Source: Raphanus sativus (Eukaryota; Streptophyta; Magnoliopsida; Brassicales; Brassicaceae). From it: a stretch of 64,000 nucleotides of DNA. The stretch lies in contig NC_079516.1 of assembly GCF_000801105.2 (NCBI RefSeq), forward strand, positions 42,264,908 through 42,328,907, given 5' to 3'. This document shows positions 45,221 to 57,883 of the stretch, one piece after another. Under the pieces are notes generated by a model. The model did no database searches. It had not been told where the DNA came from and saw only the letters and a program-made list of their open reading frames with translations. A program made the translations under genes and the position numbers. Every line of letters begins with the position of its first letter. Within the stretch, counting starts at the first letter, position 1.

Positions 45221-47833
45221 ATGGCTCACCATCAGAACCAGAATCAAGATGGAGAGATCCTTTTGGGAGCTGCCCAAGAGGGAAATGGTCAAGGAGCTGC
45301 CAACCTTCGACCACAACACCCACAGCGCCAAGCTAGAGCCATTGGGGCCTATGATCAACCTCACATCAATGGTCATAGGTTGGGAATAAGAGCGCCTGCT
45401 GTGGAGAACAACAACTTTGAGATCAAGTAAGGACTGCTCAACATCATTGAGAACAACAAGTATCATGGTCTTGCTACTGAAGATCCTTTTGACCACTTGG
45501 ACAAGTTTGATAGCTACTGTGGTTTGTCCAAGACCAATGGAGTGTCAGAAGATGCTTTGAAGCTCAGGCTCTTCCCTTTCTCTCTGGGAGACAAGGCAAG
45601 ACAGTGGGAGAAGTCTCTCCCAAGTGACTCTATCACTACTTGGGATGAGTGCAAGGAAGCCTTTCTAGACAAGTTCTTCTCCATCTCCAGGACAGCTAAG
45701 ATCAGGAATGAGATCTCTGGGTTTTAGCAGAGGAACTTAGAAAGTTTCAATGAAGCATGGGAGAGGTTCAAAGGCTACCAAGCTCATTGCCCACACCATG
45801 GCTTCTCCAAAGAGAGCTTGTTGAGTACCTTCTACAGGGGAGCTATACCACAGTGCAGAAACAGACTTGATACAGCCAGCAATGAATTCTTCTTAGGCAT
45901 AAACGAGGTGGATGCAGAGGAGCTGATAGAGAACATGGCCAAGAGTGACTCAGTATACAGTGAGGATCATGATAGAGTCAACAGAAGTGATGATCAGCAG
46001 ACCAAGAAAGAGCTCAAGTCTTTGGAAGAGAAGCTGGACCTACTTCTTGCCAACAAAGCTAAGTTGGATCAGATGAAATCAGTTGGGGAACAGCAACAAA
46101 AGCAGGTTGCTGAGATCAAGAAGATTGATGGCTTGGAAGGACATGAAGAGGTGTGCTTTATCAACAACAATGGAACTTGGTATAGGAAAGAGCCCAACTT
46201 TCAATACCAAAACAACTACCAGCAAAAGCCCTTCTACAACAACCAACAAGGTGGTTATCAAAGCAACCAGCCTACTCAAGCTAGAGGAAGCTCTTCTCAA
46301 GCTCAAGTTCCAAGTTCAACCACAGAATCTATGTTCAAACAAATCCTAGAAACTCAAGGGAAATTTGCTAAGGACATTGGAGATGAGTTCAAGGCTGTTC
46401 ATGCCAAGATTGATGGAACTTATTCTGACCTCAACAACAAGTACATGCAACTTGCCTCTCACGTCAAAGCTTTAGAGACCCAGGTTGCTTCTTTGCCTTC
46501 ATCCTCCAAGCAGCCTATGGGAACTCTACCAGGGAAAGCAGAGGCAAACCCAAGAGAACATTGCAATGTTCTCCTCTCTAGTGACACTTCTCGGGTCGCC
46601 AACTACGAGAGAGAGGTAGATGAGATTGAAAGATTGGTGTTTGGAACTGAAATTGAACAGGTTGAGCATGTGGTTGTTGCAACAGCTGAGTCCAAGATTG
46701 TGCAAGAAGCTGACAGGATAGTTGCAGCAAAGGTTTTGCAGAGCAGAGAGCACAAGGCTGAGAAACCAGTTGAGAGAAGATCTGATCAGAGGCTGAATGT
46801 GGTGAAGCTGGAAGACACTGAGGTTGAGCTATCCCCCTATGACAAGCTCCCTTTTCCAGAGAGATTCCTCACCAAAGCTCAAAAGAAGGTGGTCTCCAAA
46901 TTCAGAAAAGACTTGAGTGATATTGGAGTAAGGCTTCCAGAGATTCACAACATGCAAGCTGCTCATGTCCAGATGATACTCATCAAAGACATTCTAGACC
47001 ACCAAGCTGAAGTAGCAGAGCTCCTGGACATCTCTACACTCAAGCTTGATCCACCAATCCCACCCAAGTCCCTCCCTAAACTAGGACACCAAGGGATGTT
47101 CACTTTGCCTTGCTCCCTTAGAAAGCTTAACTTTGATGATGCTCTAGTGGATTCTGGTGCAAGTGTGAATGTGATTTCACTTGAGGTGATGAAGAGTCTA
47201 GGGATTGAGCACATGCTACAAGACACATCTCAGCTCCAATTTGGGGATTCCTCTTCTACAACCCCAATTGGTATCATCAAGGATTTCCCTTTGAAGCTTG
47301 GAGCATGCACCATCCCTATAGACCTCACTGTTTTGAAGATGGCAACTGGGAAGATAGTCCCATTGATCCTTGGCACTCCATTCCTCACAACAGTGGGAGC
47401 TTGCATAGACTTTGCCAACAACAAAGTCACACTCCTAAATGTGAACAAAGCTGTCTCCTACCCTCTTCAATCACCTAAGTTGAAACCTGAGTATTGTGGC
47501 ACAATAACTTGTGGAGCATCCTCCATTGAGAAGACAACGGCTGAGCTGACTGGTATTGAGAAAGAGGTTCTTGGTGAAGAGTCCCCTAAGGAGAAGTGTG
47601 ATGAGCACTTGGACAGTGCTCAAAAGGAGTATGTGAGTGAAGCCACAAAGGCCTCCCATGGCAAGAATAAGATTGTGAAGGAATCTCACCCTCCACCTCT
47701 TGAGAAGACTCCTCACACCCTCACTCTCCACCCAATGAAACTCAAGGATGGAGCCATTGAGTACAAGATCAAGTGCAAGGGAAGGTTCAAGCCATTCTCA
47801 AGTGCAAGAGCCATCTTCACTCCTCAGCTTTAA
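45221..47833 (+). pseudogene. Gag-protease polyprotein with two nonsense codons
   Basis: The frame opens MAHHQNQNQDGEILLGA and continues to 47833. It includes a Retrotrans_gag capsid region ([40 protein letters not shown], about 45490-45900), a Gln/Asn-rich linker, and a retropepsin (DDALVDSGASVNVISLEVM .. PLILGTPFLTTVGACIDF, about 47137-47420). In-frame stops occur at 45428-45430 (TAA) and 45725-45727 (TAG). Both stand where the context suggests Gln codons (CAA and CAG), that is C-to-T changes as expected from deamination of methylated cytosine. No zinc knuckle was seen. The frame ends after the protease, with no polymerase. Confidence 0.85.
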
Positions 47834-49700
47834 AATGATCCCATCAAGCTCCAAGAGCTACTCTCTCAGGTCCTCACCATCACTCTTGAAGGAGGGAAGG
47901 ATCCTCCTTCTCACTAGTACAAGAGAAAAGGTAGTCAAGCTAGTGACTCAAAACAAGCTCACTTGGGAGGAATTCCCATGGTTATCCTTGTATATAAATT
48001 TGCTATTTCATTTCTTTATGTTTTCAATAAGTGTGGCAGAAGTTTCAGGCCAGCTCAAAGCTCAAGCTCTAGACACCCATTACCACACTTCACTCTCCAC
48101 TTGAGGTATCACTCCAACCCTTCTTTGTACATACCATTCCCTTTATCATATTTTCGGTATCTCCTTCTCTCTTACTCACACAGAGACTGTGTGATTTAAG
48201 TGTGGGGGAGGTACCAAGTATTTGATCATGTTTGCTTTGTTGATTATGCGTCTCATGCATTGCATTGTACATTCAAAATGCATAGAAAAACCATAAAAAT
48301 AATTTTTTTTGAAAAGTGCATATAGAATCATGTAGTTGCATCACTTGCATTCTTAGGATTGAGTCTAGATCATATATGTTGCATTCACTTGCATATGGAG
48401 CAGCTGTTGATAATGCCTTGTAAAGAGCACTTGTTTGCACTGAATTTGACACCCTAGCTAAACATATCAAGTAGCTTAAGCATCTCTTGAAAGCCTTGCA
48501 TGCTTCGTGCCTTGAAAACTCTTCTTGAAACATGTTTGCTTGCTTGATATTGGCATTGTTCTCGAAACCAGCTCCAACCTGAATCTTGAGTTAAATGAAC
48601 TTAATCTCTCTTGCATATGGGCATTTGCATACTTGATCATGGATCTCATACACATTTGGGTTATCTTTTCCATTGAACCACTCTTTGTTAACCCAAATGG
48701 CACTCCCTTACCCTAAAACCCTTACCATTCTTTGAAGCCTACATTGATTTGCATGAGTGAGGCCTCTTTTGATAGTTTGTCATGTGCAAAATCTTGAGAG
48801 TATTGGGAGCGACATGGATTTGTTCTCATCTCTTGCTAGCATAGGGTCATCATTTGAGCTAGCTTCTAGGATGGTGAGTGGGTGTATGTTTCTTAAAGGT
48901 TTAATGTCTTGGGTTTGGAGTGTGAGAAAGATGAGCAATATAGTGTTATGAGAAAGAAAAGCCCTAAGGACCTAGAATAGAAAGAAAAGAAAGCTCTTGT
49001 TTATTGTTTGAGACCTTCCCCCTATATTAGAAAAAGAAAAAAAAAAAAAGATTCAAAAAGATAGCGGGGAAGGGAAAATAAAAAGATTTTAGAGCTTAGA
49101 AAAGTGAATAAGAGGTCCTTAGTGATTAAATCATAAGAAAAGAGAGTTGTTCATTGGGTGAGTGATGTGAGTGTTTGTTATTTTGGGGTATGGGATGAAT
49201 GAAAGGGGTGTAGAATTTGTAATTACTTAGGAATGGGTAGAATGATGAGGATGAATCCATGTATGCTTGAATTGCTCCTAGTCTTAGATAAATTTTGCAT
49301 AATGATCAAGCTCCTTGATTCTTGAGTGATTACCACCTTAAAATGATGCATTGAACCCTCCTTTTCATCCATATTAGACCATTTGATCACCTAGCCAAAT
49401 GATTGAGATCATGTGCCCATTTGTGAGAATTCACCTTGTGTGTGTGTGTGTGAATCAATGTGAGGGCTGGTTAAGAAGACTTGTTGGTTGATGAGTATTG
49501 CATCTTGTGTAAAGGTATAAGAGTATTGATAGGCCTAGAGAAGCTAGAGTATAATAAGAGAGTTTGCTCACGCTATTTGCTATGTTTCTTTAGGATGTCA
49601 AGTTGAGTGCTCTAAGTGTTTCTTTTGCTTATGTGCTCCCACCTTCAAACCTCTCTACATTAGTTTTTTGAAAGTTTACTTGTGGACAAGTAAAGGACTA
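47834..49700. other. noncoding 3' part of the retrotransposon interior
   Basis: No reverse transcriptase, integrase or env-like frame is present. GTGTGGGGGAG, the sequence of the polypurine tract, also occurs at 48200-48210, so two tract-like copies lie 1.5 kb apart. A short A-rich run and a (TG)n run near 49440 are present. Confidence 0.7.
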
Positions 49701-49711
49701 GTGTGGGGGAG
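49701..49711 (+). other. polypurine tract
   Basis: GTGTGGGGGAG ends two bases before the 3' LTR, the position for plus-strand priming during reverse transcription. Confidence 0.85.
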
Positions 49712-49712
49712 T

Positions 49713-51054
49713 TGATATCTTGTGTATTTACATGTTTTTAAGCTTCATTCTAGTCCTTATATTGTTTCTTTGCATGCATTTAGAGTGCATTTAGGTTGCA
49801 TTGCATTACATTTGTCTCAATCAGATATTGGAGATGCTTATTGGTGACTTTGAAAACATTTGAGGGGTTTTCAGTCAAAAGGGTGAAAGATGAACATGGA
49901 TGAAAGCCTTAAAGATATCTTTTGAAGCTCAAATTTTGGGAAGACAAAGTAAATTGAGTTAGCTTTCTAATGGAGGTGGTTTCAAGTCATTTGGATCTGT
50001 ATTGAAGGAGTTATGATCAATCTACTGGAGGCATATCAACCCTGTAGCGACCAGAGCCGTAGCGACCAGAGCATGTCGTTAGGAGGGTTCTCGAGCGTAC
50101 GTAGCGACCACTGTAGCGGGATGCCAGGTCGCTACGGGCGCAAAAAAATGTTTTTTTTATTGGGTTGACCCAGGTTTGTTGGGTTGACCCAGCTCGTTTT
50201 TAGACTTCTATAAATAGCCTTTAAACCTAATTTTGAGGGATATCTTGTTTTCTCTCTAAACACATTGCTATTTTGGTGAAAGATTCAATCTTTAGCTTCT
50301 TTTCATCTCTATCTCTTGTGTTTATTGATCAATCTTGACCACTAAGCATGATTAACCTTCAATCATCCATGGGTTTTGGGTTATTCATATCTATTAGTGA
50401 GTAGTTACCTTTTGGATTCATGGGCTAGGGTGATTAGGGTGATTAAGTGAAGATCTAGGGTGTTTAGTGTTAGATTTTTTGTTTCCTTGCTTGTCTACTT
50501 CTCTTAATGCTAGATTAAAGTTGGCCTCTTTATTCTAGAGCTCTAGACATTTCCCACCCACAAGGTGTTTGATGAAATGTCTGAACCAAGTAGAGTTTGC
50601 TCTAAACTTACCTTACACAAAGACCATTGTGTTAAGGGAGTTTAGATAGTTAATAGACTCATCCCTAATGATTGCTTAGATCTTTTAGGCTCAAAGACCT
50701 TTGATGTCTAGTTGATTAAAGCAAATGAGCATTCTTCTTGACCATAGAGCTTGCTTATTTCAGTGTTCTAGACTTAAGGAAGTTATTGATTGAAAGTTTG
50801 TCATCCTTAGATTGGATCTTAATCACTTAAAGTCAAATGCCTAGCCCCATGAGTCCTATTGTCCTAGATTGATTGAAAGCTTGTTCCTTTATTGCATTTT
50901 AGCATAGTTCTAGTTAGCATCATCATTCAAAACTTGTTTGCACTTAGATTAAGCATAGACTTGCATTCCCTTTGCATTAGAATCACTTAGGATTGGTTCG
51001 ACAATCTTTTATACTACATCATTTGATTAGGAGCCTTGAAAACTCCTGTTATCA
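49713..51054 (+). repeat. 3' LTR
   Basis: 1342 bp. It starts TGATATCTTGTG and ends CTCCTGTTATCA, followed by the target duplication TTTGT. It is collinear with the 5' LTR throughout. The CpG-rich GTAGCGACC block is at about 50041-50140 and the TATA box at 50209-50217. Confidence 0.93.
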
Positions 51055-51059
51055 TTTGT

Positions 51060-54000
51060 TATGTTTGTTAGTTTATTGTTGACACGTAGGCTTACGTTTA
51101 GATAACTAATGGTAACTCAACACGTATACTTTTGATGACATGGCGAGTTATGAGTGGTGCTACAAGGCGCAACATCAAAGCTAAATCTTTCTTTTAAATA
51201 CTCAATCTTTTTTTTATTATTTGATACTCGATCTTTTTTTTGGTCTGATTTTGTAATAGTAAAATTCTATTTTCTTTTTAATTAGTTTTAACCTTTAAAT
51301 AACAACTATTTTTTATTAAATACTTTAAGTTTATTATAAAAACAAAATTAATTCTCATAAATCATTTATAAATATTTAAATATTATTTATAAATTTTTAT
51401 AAATCAAATTCGACCTTTTATATACCAAACGCTAAATGATAATATTTTGATTAAATGTTTTTTTTTAAAGATTTATATTCAATTTAATGTATTTTAATCA
51501 ATTTTTCTGTTAACAAACACATGTTCTTAAACCATTGGTTTGATTAATCAATCTTACATTGACATATATGAGTTTCAAGTACTACAAAGATAAATTTTTA
51601 CAGATTATTAGATAAATGCTTACGTGAGATAACATAGTTTAAGGAGTATCAATGTACATAGATTTCGGGTATGATTTGCTATTAGTGTAGGGTTTTTCAC
51701 AACCGCAATTACACCTACAGATACATCAATTTTTATTTGTATCGTTTTTAAGTTCATTGTCTCTTTTTTTTTAAAGTTCACCGCCCTTGTTTAAACTCAT
51801 GTTATTATAATTGTTGTAGAGTGGCAAATACCTCAACCTTGGACCTGCAAAAACAAATAAGTGTTTGTAGTTGTGAAAAATTGCAAGTAGATAATTATAA
51901 ATTTTTAAAATTAAGGATTAAATACAAAAGAACCTTTTTAAAAAATTAGAATACATGATAATTTTTTTTAAACTGATTTGAAAATTATGATTATCATTTA
52001 TGAGAACAAAATATTTTTTTCATCCAAATTAATGATTTCATGAAAATTAAAAATAAATATTATTCCCTTATTATTTATAACTATTTTATTATTGTTTATA
52101 TTGAAATAATTATTTTATATTTTATAATTGTAAGTTATTTTTATGTTTTATATAGCTATATAATTTTTTATTATTAATATATTTTAGTTAACCAATCATG
52201 GATATTGTATGAACTTTTTTATTTTTAAATTTTGCATTAATTATATAGATCAATAGCATTTTAAATTATCAACATCTACATTTGTAAATTTATGCATTTG
52301 GATTCATATTCTTTTTGTTAATTATACTGAACCAATAACTTAATATTTTATCAGAATATATTTTTTGATTTTTAATAGCTATGTAATGTGTTTATAAGAT
52401 TATTTTATTTATAAATACTAAAATATAATTGAGGGCATGACTGGTTTTTCGTTATTATATGTAGACATTGCGATTAATAGTAATTGTTGGCATTTTGTAA
52501 TAATCATAGAAAACACTACAAAATATTTCAAATTGCTTTAAACTTTTTAAAAACTATATAAATACAATAATAATAGTATTCAATTAAAATTTTAAATGAA
52601 AATAATAGAAATACTAAAATATAAAACTTTAAAACAAAAATATTTTTTATATTTTTTAATAAACTAATAGTAAATAAAATTTTATATTTTTGATTATATT
52701 ACAATTTTATACTTTTATATATATAAAATGTAAATATTATTAATATATTATTTAATCACTATTGTATTTGATGGTAAATCAGTTATAAATATCCCGCAAA
52801 GATACAAACTTTTACTAATGTACTAATTGTACAAATATTTTTAATACCGAATAGCAATTATACGTACGTATTCGTAACCGTTGCCTTTACATCCATTAAA
52901 TCCTTAATTAGCTAATCATAGATACCGTATATGAAAGTATTTAATTATAAATGTTTTTTAGTTGACTGTGGAAATCCCATGCGGTAAACCCAGACTAATC
53001 CTCATAAAACATTCCATCTGCATATGCATGATTATAGGCGGGAAGGTAGCCAAAACGACTCGAACCCAGAACGAATACTCTAGTTAGAATTCCATTATCA
53101 CTAGGCTAAAAGCTCTTGGTTTTTTAATTATAAATGTTTCACTGGTATATATATCACTTATAGCTTATAATATCATCATCATTTATTTATATTTGTAAAG
53201 GTATGCATTTGCATTCAGATTCTTTATGTAAACCAGTAAAATATTTAATAAACGCAAAATTTTATATTGTGTTTGTAATTACCACTCAGAATTGGTAAAA
53301 AATAATATTATGAAAGCTTCCAGTGGTTTATGGTGAGTTTTACATAAGCATAATATATTCAAATATATACATACGTCAGCACAGACAGGAACAGAACAAT
53401 GAAACCCTTTAAATAGTCATGGCCACTAGAACTTTGTAGAAAACAAGGAAAGGTCTCTTCCAAAAGTGACTGATCCAACGGTAGATAAATAATGTTTCAA
53501 ATCGACGGTCCAATGGTTTTGCCTCTATCTGGTTTAGTGTGAAACCACGTCAGTCTAATATGAACCCTCCAATAAAATGCCAAAGTTCTCTTAATTTTTT
53601 CTCTTTCGATAAAGCTTCTCTACTTTAATCTTTGTTTTTATTATTTCTTTGGGTGTATTCGAGACATATTCCAGTGAATATATTCTTTACCCATCCCTTG
53701 ATCTAGATAACTTATTTATATATTCCAAATCATTTTGATTAGACTGAGCCGACCGAATATTTTAATATGCGATCACGATTAATGTGACTGAATGTTGATG
53801 TATAGGGGTAAGATTCGATGTTCAGTATCTTTAGACATTCTAGAGAAGGAACAAAAATTAAAACACTATTTTGAGACTAAAGGAGAATTGTTAGATCAAA
53901 TATTTAAAAGTTTTAACCATACGAATATGGTTGGCTAGGTAATATATCTAACCACATGGTGGTAGGCTAGTGGTTTTGAAAGAGTTTCGGCTCTAATATA

Positions 54001-57000
54001 TATCCGGTTTCGAAACTCCGTGCAATTATCCGGACTATCTTTAAATCACAAGAATATATGGAGTGCCGTAGGTTTCATGGATTAATCGTTTAACCTCGAT
54101 TGACAGATCCTTATAATTATCAAAGCATCTTCAACTCCTTTCCATTTCGGAACAAAATATAGTGGAGAGAGTTGAAGATGAATTTGACGGGCACTATAAG
54201 ATTAGTCTGATCTTCTGATGGATTCAGATAATTTTAAACTATCAAAAGATTATTTTCCGTAAATCTTTTCTTATTGTATTTAATATTTACAGAGAAATAA
54301 AATTCATTGTTACAAGATTAGTTATTTTTATAAGCTTTTCAAAATTTCAATTTATTTGTAATAGAGACTTAAAAGAAAATTTGGTGGGATCGAACATATA
54401 ATTTATAATAAAAATAAATGAAAAGAAATATCACATTTTATAATCGGATTTAAGTTTTTTAAACTTCATTTTAAAATAAGAATATTTAAGGATACAAATA
54501 GAGAAAAATATTTGGAAACCAAAATCTTAAGTTTTTATTTTATATATATTTCATAAAATAATAAAATATCAAAATAAAGTTTTAAAGAATATAAATTGTC
54601 ATTTAAAATATTTTTCTTAAATAACAAATAATCAAAATAATATTTAAAGAATATAATTTATCATTTAAAATATTCTTTAAATACTTATTATTAAAACCCT
54701 AAGATTTCTTTAAATCACCTTAAGTGTTTCAAAATATATGTTATTTTAGTGAATTGTTAATGTTGTATACATTTGAACATAATTTTTAATTTTACAAAAA
54801 AAAATAATAACTTTATCAAAAATTCTTGTGATATATCTATAGTTTTAAATATATCAATTGATAATTTTATATTTCTCTAGTGAAGATTGATGTACTCAGA
54901 TTTACCGCTGCAACTGTACATATATGCGTAATAGTACATAAAGATCAAATTTTCAAAGACTGAAGTTTACTATCAAAGTACAAGAGAAGAATAAGAATGT
55001 GTTTCTTTCAATTATGGTTAATATAAAGAACAATATGTAAACAAAAATTATTATTTTTTGACTAAAAACACGAGGCAAAGGGAGATTCTTATAAAATCAT
55101 GGATCATGAAATGAACGCCAGCATAGAATACGGTATAATACTGTTGTCGAGATCAAACAATCAATTACTGTGACCTATTTCCACAGCGATAAACTTGATG
55201 TTATAAATTTTGTACACTAACTTCCTTTGAATTTTGAATTCTATATAAACATCCTATTTTACTATGTTCAATATGAAGTTAACAACCACTTTAATTAGTT
55301 ACGAATACTTGCTTACTAGTACGTTCATGAGTTTAAACACTCTTTTTAGATGCATTGAACAATCTAAAGATCAAGAACTATGTACACAATCTAGTTTACT
55401 TAGTAATTAGATTAATCTAAATGAAGAATCAAATTAATTTATTTCTTAATCTAACAAATCAATTTCAACGATTCATAGATTCCTTTGATTTTAGCATAAT
55501 TGATGGATTACTCAGATATGGAACAAAGAAGACATGAAATAACAGATTAATGATTTAATAAAAAAAATCAAAATAAGAATTTAAAAGACTTCTCTAAAGC
55601 AGAGATAGATTCGTCTCTTCGAAGCTTACAAATCTCCAAAGCAAAGTAAATACAATCTAAAATCTGATTTAGCCTATAGTGGCTCAAAAAAAAGAGGAAA
55701 TTATATGTCAAAACTTGAGCTAACTAACAGTGAAACAAAAATTAAACTTTAAAAAAAAAATTGATTTTTTTATGAATTAAACAGCCGAAAATCTACGTAT
55801 CCAAAATGATTAAGAGTCTATCCATTTTATACTGTCAATAGATAGATCGCGAGTTGATCGATTTTCTCCTCCTTGATCCATAGCAAAACTTTCTCTAATT
55901 ATCTTTAGTAATATGTATTAATATGTATTAATATGGCCCAAAAAACCTTCATTTGTTTTGTTTTGCTCCAGTTCTTAGTCTTTGTGCTCAAAAGTCTATA
56001 TCCTAACACATTTCGATATAAAAGTTTTTGAGTAACACCAAAAAACCCTCAAAAGCCACTTGAGAATCATGATTAAAATGTGTGAAAATGCAACACAGTA
56101 AGAATTGATTGCCTCTAGGCCTCTAGCATTTAGCTGGTTTTCTTCTTCTTGGTTCATTAACAAATTTTATTCAACGATATCTGACATAAATATTTAGGTT
56201 CTGGAACAATGCATTTGAATGAAAAAAACTTTATATTTTATGTAAAAATCGATAACTTAAATGAAGAAAATAAGTTATATTTTTGGATGATGATACATTA
56301 AAGTATATTAAGATATTAAAATTTTCAATACCTTAGAAAAGTTTTAAAAGGTTCGTACATATATAGATTTACTTTCGTTATTTTTCATTTAGGGTTACTT
56401 TTTCTTCTATACTTCTTTATATATTTGGATTCACTTTGGTTTAGTTTCCTATAGTATATGTTTTTATAGTACTAAACAAGTTTATGATTATTCTTTGTGA
56501 TTATCGAACGGTTGATCGGCTATTTTATCTTGTATGGCTTTGTTTGATATATTTTAATACTATTTTAGATGCTTTAAACTACCTAAAGAAACTTTATAAA
56601 TCTATTTATCATGTGTAATTACAGTCCTATTTTATTTAATTGGTGATAACTTTTACAGTCTATATTTTAATTCATGCAATCAAACAACACACGAAACCAA
56701 TCATAAAATCATAATATATTTGAACACTAGCTAACATATTACAAATACACAATCTCCCGTTAATGTAATCACGGGCGGTATATAAATCTCTTCTGCTTAT
56801 ATTAGTGTATATAGTAATAACATCTTTGAAAAAGGTCAAATTATAAATAAAAAACTTTTTTTTAATGTAATCTTTGTTTTTAATGAATATCATAAAAGAA
56901 AAAAAAAGATAGTTTAAAATCAAAATAGCCTATAAGTTTTCTCCAATAGTTTTGCAATTTGTTTAGGGCTCGTTGGTGTTGGTATTCCGCCAACAAAGGA

Positions 57001-57344
57001 AAGTGATGAAACAAATTAATAATAATTATATTAAAGGCGATGATAAATTAAATGTAAATTAACAATAACTACCTTCTTGACAACAACAATGTTACAATAA
57101 AACATATTGATTTGTTGGCAAAAGTGAAAAAAAAAAGTTTTAAAAGAAGGCACACTTGTTCGCAATCTTTATATATACTCCCCACTCGAAGTTCAATATC
57201 TTTGGAGTCTTGTGGGTTACCATTTTACCTCATAAGATGAAAACTCTATCAATTAAAATGTTCTGTTCAATTCAATGCCTCGCCAGACATCTGTTCCCTT
57301 TGCATGTAAAAGAGATAAAGAAAGCGACAAAAGCCATAAAGAAA
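51060..57344. other. intergenic DNA, originally upstream of SDF2
   Basis: Its left edge is the DNA that adjoined SDF2 before the retrotransposon inserted, so the ancestral SDF2 promoter probably starts here. The rest is very AT-rich with no recognised gene apart from the SINE. Relatives of At2g25100 and At2g25090, expected here by synteny from memory, were not found. Confidence 0.5.
52957..53122 (-). mobile_element. tRNA-derived SINE
   Basis: Read on the minus strand, a pol III A box (TAGCCTAGTGATAATGG) is followed about 35 bp later by a B box (GGTTCGAGTCG). The 166-bp unit ends in an A-rich tail (AACTAAAAA). It is flanked by a perfect 17-bp target duplication, TTTAATTATAAATGTTT, at 52940-52956 and 53123-53139. 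This is a complete SINE resembling Brassica S1-type elements. It has no coding capacity. Confidence 0.85.
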
Positions 57345-57639
57345 GGTAAGACTCTTCGAATAAGAGAGAGATAAGGCTCCTCTTATCTTCTCAACAGATC
57401 TTTGTTTCTTTCTTCTTTCCTCTTTTTTCCATTTTTGGTTATGTTTGTTCTCATTTAGACCAAAAAACCCTAGGCTTGATCCCAAAGGGTGTTTAAATAG
57501 AATCTCTTCCCTTTTCACAGATTTGTATTCTTTCTCTTTGTGGTTCTTTGCCTTCTTTAGTTAAAACTAGATCTAACCATTAATCTCTTATCGTTTCACT
57601 GACCCAATGATTCCTATATTCTTCGTTTAATCTTGCAGA
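57345..57639 (+). other. probable intron of the MIR156A primary transcript
   Basis: A strong donor AAG|GTAAGA at 57344/57345 and an acceptor CTTGCAG|ATC near 57639 lie just upstream of the miR156 hairpin. Another donor, AAG|GTAAGAG, follows it at 57883. Plant pri-miR156 transcripts are spliced. Inferred from splice signals only. Confidence 0.4.
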
Positions 57640-57674
57640 TCTTTAGAGCTGGATGAATTGTGAGTGAATGAGCT

Positions 57675-57806
57675 GGGGCAAAAGAAACACACAGAAACTG
57701 ACAGAAGAGAGTAAGCACACAAAAGTAATTTGCGTATGTTGCATTTGCTTCTCTTGCGTGCTCACTGCTCTTTCTGTCAGATTCCGGTGCTGATCTCTTT
57801 GGCCTG
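57675..57806 (+). ncRNA. MIR156A: miR156 precursor (MIR156A orthologue) with a variant mature sequence
   Basis: miR156 represses SPL transcription factors and sets the juvenile phase. The 5' arm at 57699-57718 reads TGACAGAAGAGAGTAAGCAC. This is canonical miR156 except A instead of G at position 15. The 3' arm at 57760-57781, GCTCACTGCTCTTTCTGTCA plus GA, is the canonical star strand. The loop and lower stem (CTTCTCTTGCGTG; ATTCCGGTGCTGATCTCTTT) match my memory of ath-MIR156a. The star still carries the C that would pair with G15, so the duplex gains an A-C mismatch. The place between SDF2 and GPX1 matches At2g25095. The locus identity is secure; its activity is uncertain. Confidence 0.92.
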
Positions 57807-57883
57807 TCCTTGTTCTCTTTGTCTCAGTTTCTCTCTCTCTCACATACACAAGCTCTCTCTCTCTTGATTATCTCCAAACTAAG

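Larger units (their letters stand above)
43616..51054 (+). mobile_element. Athila-like Ty3/gypsy LTR retrotransposon, non-autonomous
   Basis: A complete 7.4-kb element has two LTRs of equal length (1342 bp) and a 5-bp target duplication TTTGT at 43611-43615 and 51055-51059. The LTR ends are TGATA..TATCA (the 5' LTR has TAATA). A primer-binding site and a polypurine tract are in their expected places. The interior encodes only Gag and an aspartic protease. No reverse transcriptase, RNase H or integrase motif is present, so it depends on other copies for movement. By hand count the LTRs differ at roughly 60 positions (4-5%), concentrated near the 3' end. It interrupts the region upstream of SDF2. 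Confidence 0.93.

Noticed and set aside
44958..49712. Full-length autonomous Athila element
   Set aside because: No reverse transcriptase, RNase H or integrase motif could be found in any frame of the interior.
53040..53110. Possible tRNA gene
   Set aside because: A and B boxes are present but no cloverleaf or acceptor stem. The target duplications and A-rich tail show a SINE.
57643..57849. 68-codon open frame antisense to the miR156 hairpin
   Set aside because: It is a shadow of the hairpin arms and CT-rich leader.
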